The notes beneath the pieces were generated by a model, which saw nothing but the letters and a program-made list of their open reading frames with translations, made no database searches and was not told the DNA's origin. 64,000 nucleotides of DNA. Origin: Petrolisthes cinctipes. Its lineage: Eukaryota > Arthropoda > Malacostraca > Decapoda > Porcellanidae. How positions within the stretch are numbered: position 1 is the first letter of the stretch; each line of letters begins with the position of its first letter. The DNA lies in assembly GCA_033782935.1 (NCBI GenBank), contig JAWQEG010001440.1:1178001-1242000 (forward strand). The letters run 5' to 3'. Both the position numbers and the translations under genes were made by a program. Below are positions 61,329 through 64,000 of this stretch, piece by piece.

Positions 61329-64000
61329 ATGCACATATCGACTTTGTGCACCCAAAATATCGATTTTGAGCATGTTTTGGGCATCTATTTTGAAAATACT
61401 CTAACACGAAGTAGACATGTACAGATCGCTTCTGGGACACAAAAATATCGAATTTTTGGGTGTTTTGAGAATGAATTTCAGATATATACGGGTACAGAAG
61501 ATGCATGCACATATCGACTTTGGACACCTAAATTATAGATTTTTAGCATGTTTTGAGCCTATATTTTGAAAACTTTCTAGCACTGAGTAGGCATGTACAG
61601 ATCGCTTCTGGAACCCAAAAATATTGAATTTTTGGGAGTTTTGTGCCTAAATTTGAGATATAAACGTGTACTGAAAATGCATGCACATGTCGACTTTTTG
61701 CACCTAAAATATCGATTTTGAGCATGTTTTGGTCCTGTATTTTGAAAGTACTCTAACACGGGGTAGGCATGTACAGATCTCTTCTGGGACCCAAAAATAT
61801 CGAGTTTTCGGGTGTTTTGAGCCTGAATTTGATATATAAACGGGTACAGAAGATGCATGCAGATATCGACTTTGGGCACCCAAAATATCGATTTTTAGCA
61901 TGTTTTGGGCCTATATTTTGAAAGTATTCTAGCAATGAGTAGGCATGTACAGAACGCTTCTGGGACAAAAAAATATCGAATTTTCGGGTGTTTTCAGCCT
62001 GAATTTGGGATATAAACGGGTATAGAAGATGCATACACATATTGACTTTGGGAACCTAAAATATCGATTTTGAGCATGTTTTGGGCCTGTATTTTGAAAA
62101 TACTCTAACACGGATTAGGCATGTACAGATCGCTTCAGGGACCCAAAAATATCGAATTTTCGGGTGTTTTGAGCGTGAATTTTGGATATAAAGATGTATG
62201 CACATATCGACTTTGGACACCTAAAATATCGGTTTTTAGCATGCTTTAAGCCTATATTTTGAAAAAATTTTAGTACTGAGTAGGCATGTAAATATCCGTT
62301 CAGGGACCCAAAATTATCGAATTTTCGGGTGTTTTGAGCCTGAATTTGAGATATAAACCGGTACAGAAAATACATACTCATATCGACATTTAGCACCTAA
62401 AATATCGATTTTTAGCATGTTTTGGGCCTACATTTAAAAAATGTTCTAGCACTGAGTAGGCATGTACAGATCGCTTCAGGGACCGAAAAATATCGAATTT
62501 TCGGGTGTTTTGAGCCAGAATTTGGGATATAAACGGGTACAAAAGATGTATGCACATATCGACTTTGGACACCTAAATTATAGATTTTTAGCATGTTTTG
62601 ATCCTATATTTTGAAAACTTTCTAGCATTGAGTAGGCATGTAAAGATCGCTTCTGGAACCCAAAAATATTGAATTTTTGGGAGTTTTGTGCCTAAATTTG
62701 AGATATAAACGGGTACAGAAGATGCATGCACATATCGACTATGGGTAGCTAAAATTTCGATTATCAGCATGTTTTGGGCCTGTATTTTGAAATTACTCAA
62801 ACACGGAGTAGGCTTATACAGATCGCTTCTGGGACCCAAAAATATAGAGTTTTCGGGTGTTTTGAGCCAGAATTTGAGATATAAACGGGTACAGAACATG
62901 CATGCACATATCGACTTGGGACATATAAAATATTGATTTTTAGCATGTTTTGAGCCTATATTTTGAAAACATTCTAGCACTGAGTAGGCATGTACAGATT
63001 GCTTCTTGGACCCAAAAATATCGAATTTTCGGGTGTTTTAAGCCTGAATTTGAGATATAAACGGGTACAGAAGATGCATGCACATATCGACATTGGGCAC
63101 CTAAAATACCGATTTTTAGCATGTATTGGGCCTATATTTTGAAAATATTCCAGCACTGAGTAGGCATTTACAGATCGCTTCAGGGACACAAAAATATCAA
63201 ATTTTCGGGTGTTTTAAGCTAGAATTTGGGATATAAACGGGTACAAAAAAAGGAGGCACATATCGACTTTTTGCACCTAAAATATCGATTTTTAACATAT
63301 TTTGGGTCTGTATATTGAAAACATTCTAGCAAAGAGTAGGCATGTACAGATCGCTTCTGGGACCCGAAAATATCGAATTTTCGGGTGTTTTGAGCCTGAA
63401 TTTGAGATATAAACGGGTACAGAAGATGCATGCACATATCGACTTTGGGCACACAAAATATCGATTTTGAGCATGTTTTGGGCATCTATTTTGAAAATAC
63501 TCTAACACGAAGTAGACATGTACAGATCGCTTCTGGGACACAAAAATATCGAATTTTTGGGTGTTTTGAGAATGAATTTCAGATATATACGGGTACAGAA
63601 GATGCATGCACATATCGACTTTGGACACCTAAATTATAGATTTTTAGCAAGTTTTGAGCCTATATTTTGAAAACTTTCTAGCACTGAGTAGGCATGTACA
63701 GATCGCTTCGTAAACCCAAAAATATTGAATTTTTGGGTGTTTTGTGCCTAAATTTGAGATATAAACGTGTACTGAAAATGCATGCACATATCGACTTTTT
63801 GCACCTAAAATATCGATTTTGAGCATGTTTTGGGCCTGTATTTTGAAAGTACTCTAACACGAAGTAGGCATGTACAGATCTCTTCTGGGACCCAAAAATA
63901 TCGAGTTTTCGGGTGTTTTGAGCCTGAATTTGATATATAAACGGGTACAGAAGATGCATGCAGATATCGACTTTGAGCACCCAAAATATCGATTTTTAGC
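61329..64000 (+). repeat. Higher-order unit A' (2,101 bp) and start of the next unit
   Basis: About 61,329-63,429 repeats unit A at an offset of 9,408 bp, including A's private 11-bp loss (about 62,190) and the unshortened gcaatgagtaggc stretch. The following 571 bp start another unit. Their cttcgtaaaccc variant (about 63,708) matches unit D (58,988) and not B (cttcgtgaaccc), so the next unit is probably D-like or an unseen relative. The array continues beyond the window. Confidence 0.8.

Larger units (their letters stand above)
1..64000 (+). repeat. Satellite DNA array, 176-bp monomer, about 365 head-to-tail copies
   Basis: The whole window is a tandem array. Landmarks such as aaaatatcgatttt, gcatgtacagatcgctt, gttttgagcctgaattt and gatgcatgcacatatcga recur in the same order about every 176 bp from end to end, always in the same orientation. 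The consensus is about 40% GC (hand count), with ATCGAT, TGTACA and TGCATGCA palindromes in most copies. Copies differ by substitutions and occasional short indels. No non-satellite interruption longer than a few bases was seen. The class (long, homogeneous, head-to-tail, near nucleosome-repeat length, with higher-order duplications) is typical of eukaryotic centromeric or heterochromatic satellites. A plant source is plausible from the monomer length but unproven. There are no genes, so every stretch without a gene in this window is satellite. Confidence 0.98.

Noticed and set aside
1..64000. CRISPR-like array
   Set aside because: The repeats are 176 bp and directly adjacent, with no unique spacers between short identical repeats.
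1..64000. Assignment to a named satellite or species
   Set aside because: The 176-bp length alone suits several plant and animal satellites. I could not match the sequence to any family from memory, and a database search would be needed.

Overview
The window is one uninterrupted block of satellite DNA. From the first base to the last it is a head-to-tail array of a monomer of about 176 bp, roughly 365 copies by phase arithmetic, all in the same orientation. I see no unique sequence, no believable protein-coding gene, no RNA gene, no CRISPR array and no recognisable transposon. The hand-built consensus is about 40% GC. An array this long, with higher-order duplications and frequent CG-to-TG/CA differences between copies, points to a eukaryotic, probably CpG-methylated, centromeric or other heterochromatic locus. 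The monomer length is in the range of plant centromeric satellites (170-180 bp), but some animals have similar lengths. I do not recognise the sequence, so organism and chromosomal role remain open.

Monomer architecture: the 176-bp unit splits exactly into two diverged 88-bp halves. They agree at about 59 of 88 positions without gaps (hand count), so the present monomer looks like a fixed dimer of an older 88-bp unit. At least three monomer types can be told apart by linked differences. Type I carries ctaacacgg, type II ctagcactgag, and type III ctagcaagg or ctagcaagaag together with gaacctgaatttggg and a catattgac end.

Layout: (1) 1-16.5 kb holds partly homogenised, short or partial duplications at offsets of 11, 12, 3, 6, 9 and 4 monomers. 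(2) 16.5-32 kb is a strongly homogenised higher-order region with a 22-mer tandem duplication (3,865 bp) built of 10- and 12-mer sub-periods, a 6-mer tandem duplication (1,055 bp) and a 19-mer offset repeat. (3) 32-45.7 kb contains a nearly identical 18-mer tandem duplication (3,164 bp), a third partial copy, a 5-mer tandem duplication (879 bp) and a translocated partial copy. (4) About 45.7-51.9 kb is a degenerate zone of diverged monomers with internal deletions and one solo half-monomer. (5) 51.9-64 kb is a second higher-order family with units A-B-C-D-A'-(next), of 2,101, 2,069, 2,619, 2,619 and 2,101 bp. Its indels let the duplication order be read.

The many open frames on the minus strand (up to 248 codons) follow from the monomer having few minus-strand stops and a length that is not a multiple of three. 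They are not genes. All block boundaries were set by eye and are good to about 20-40 bp.
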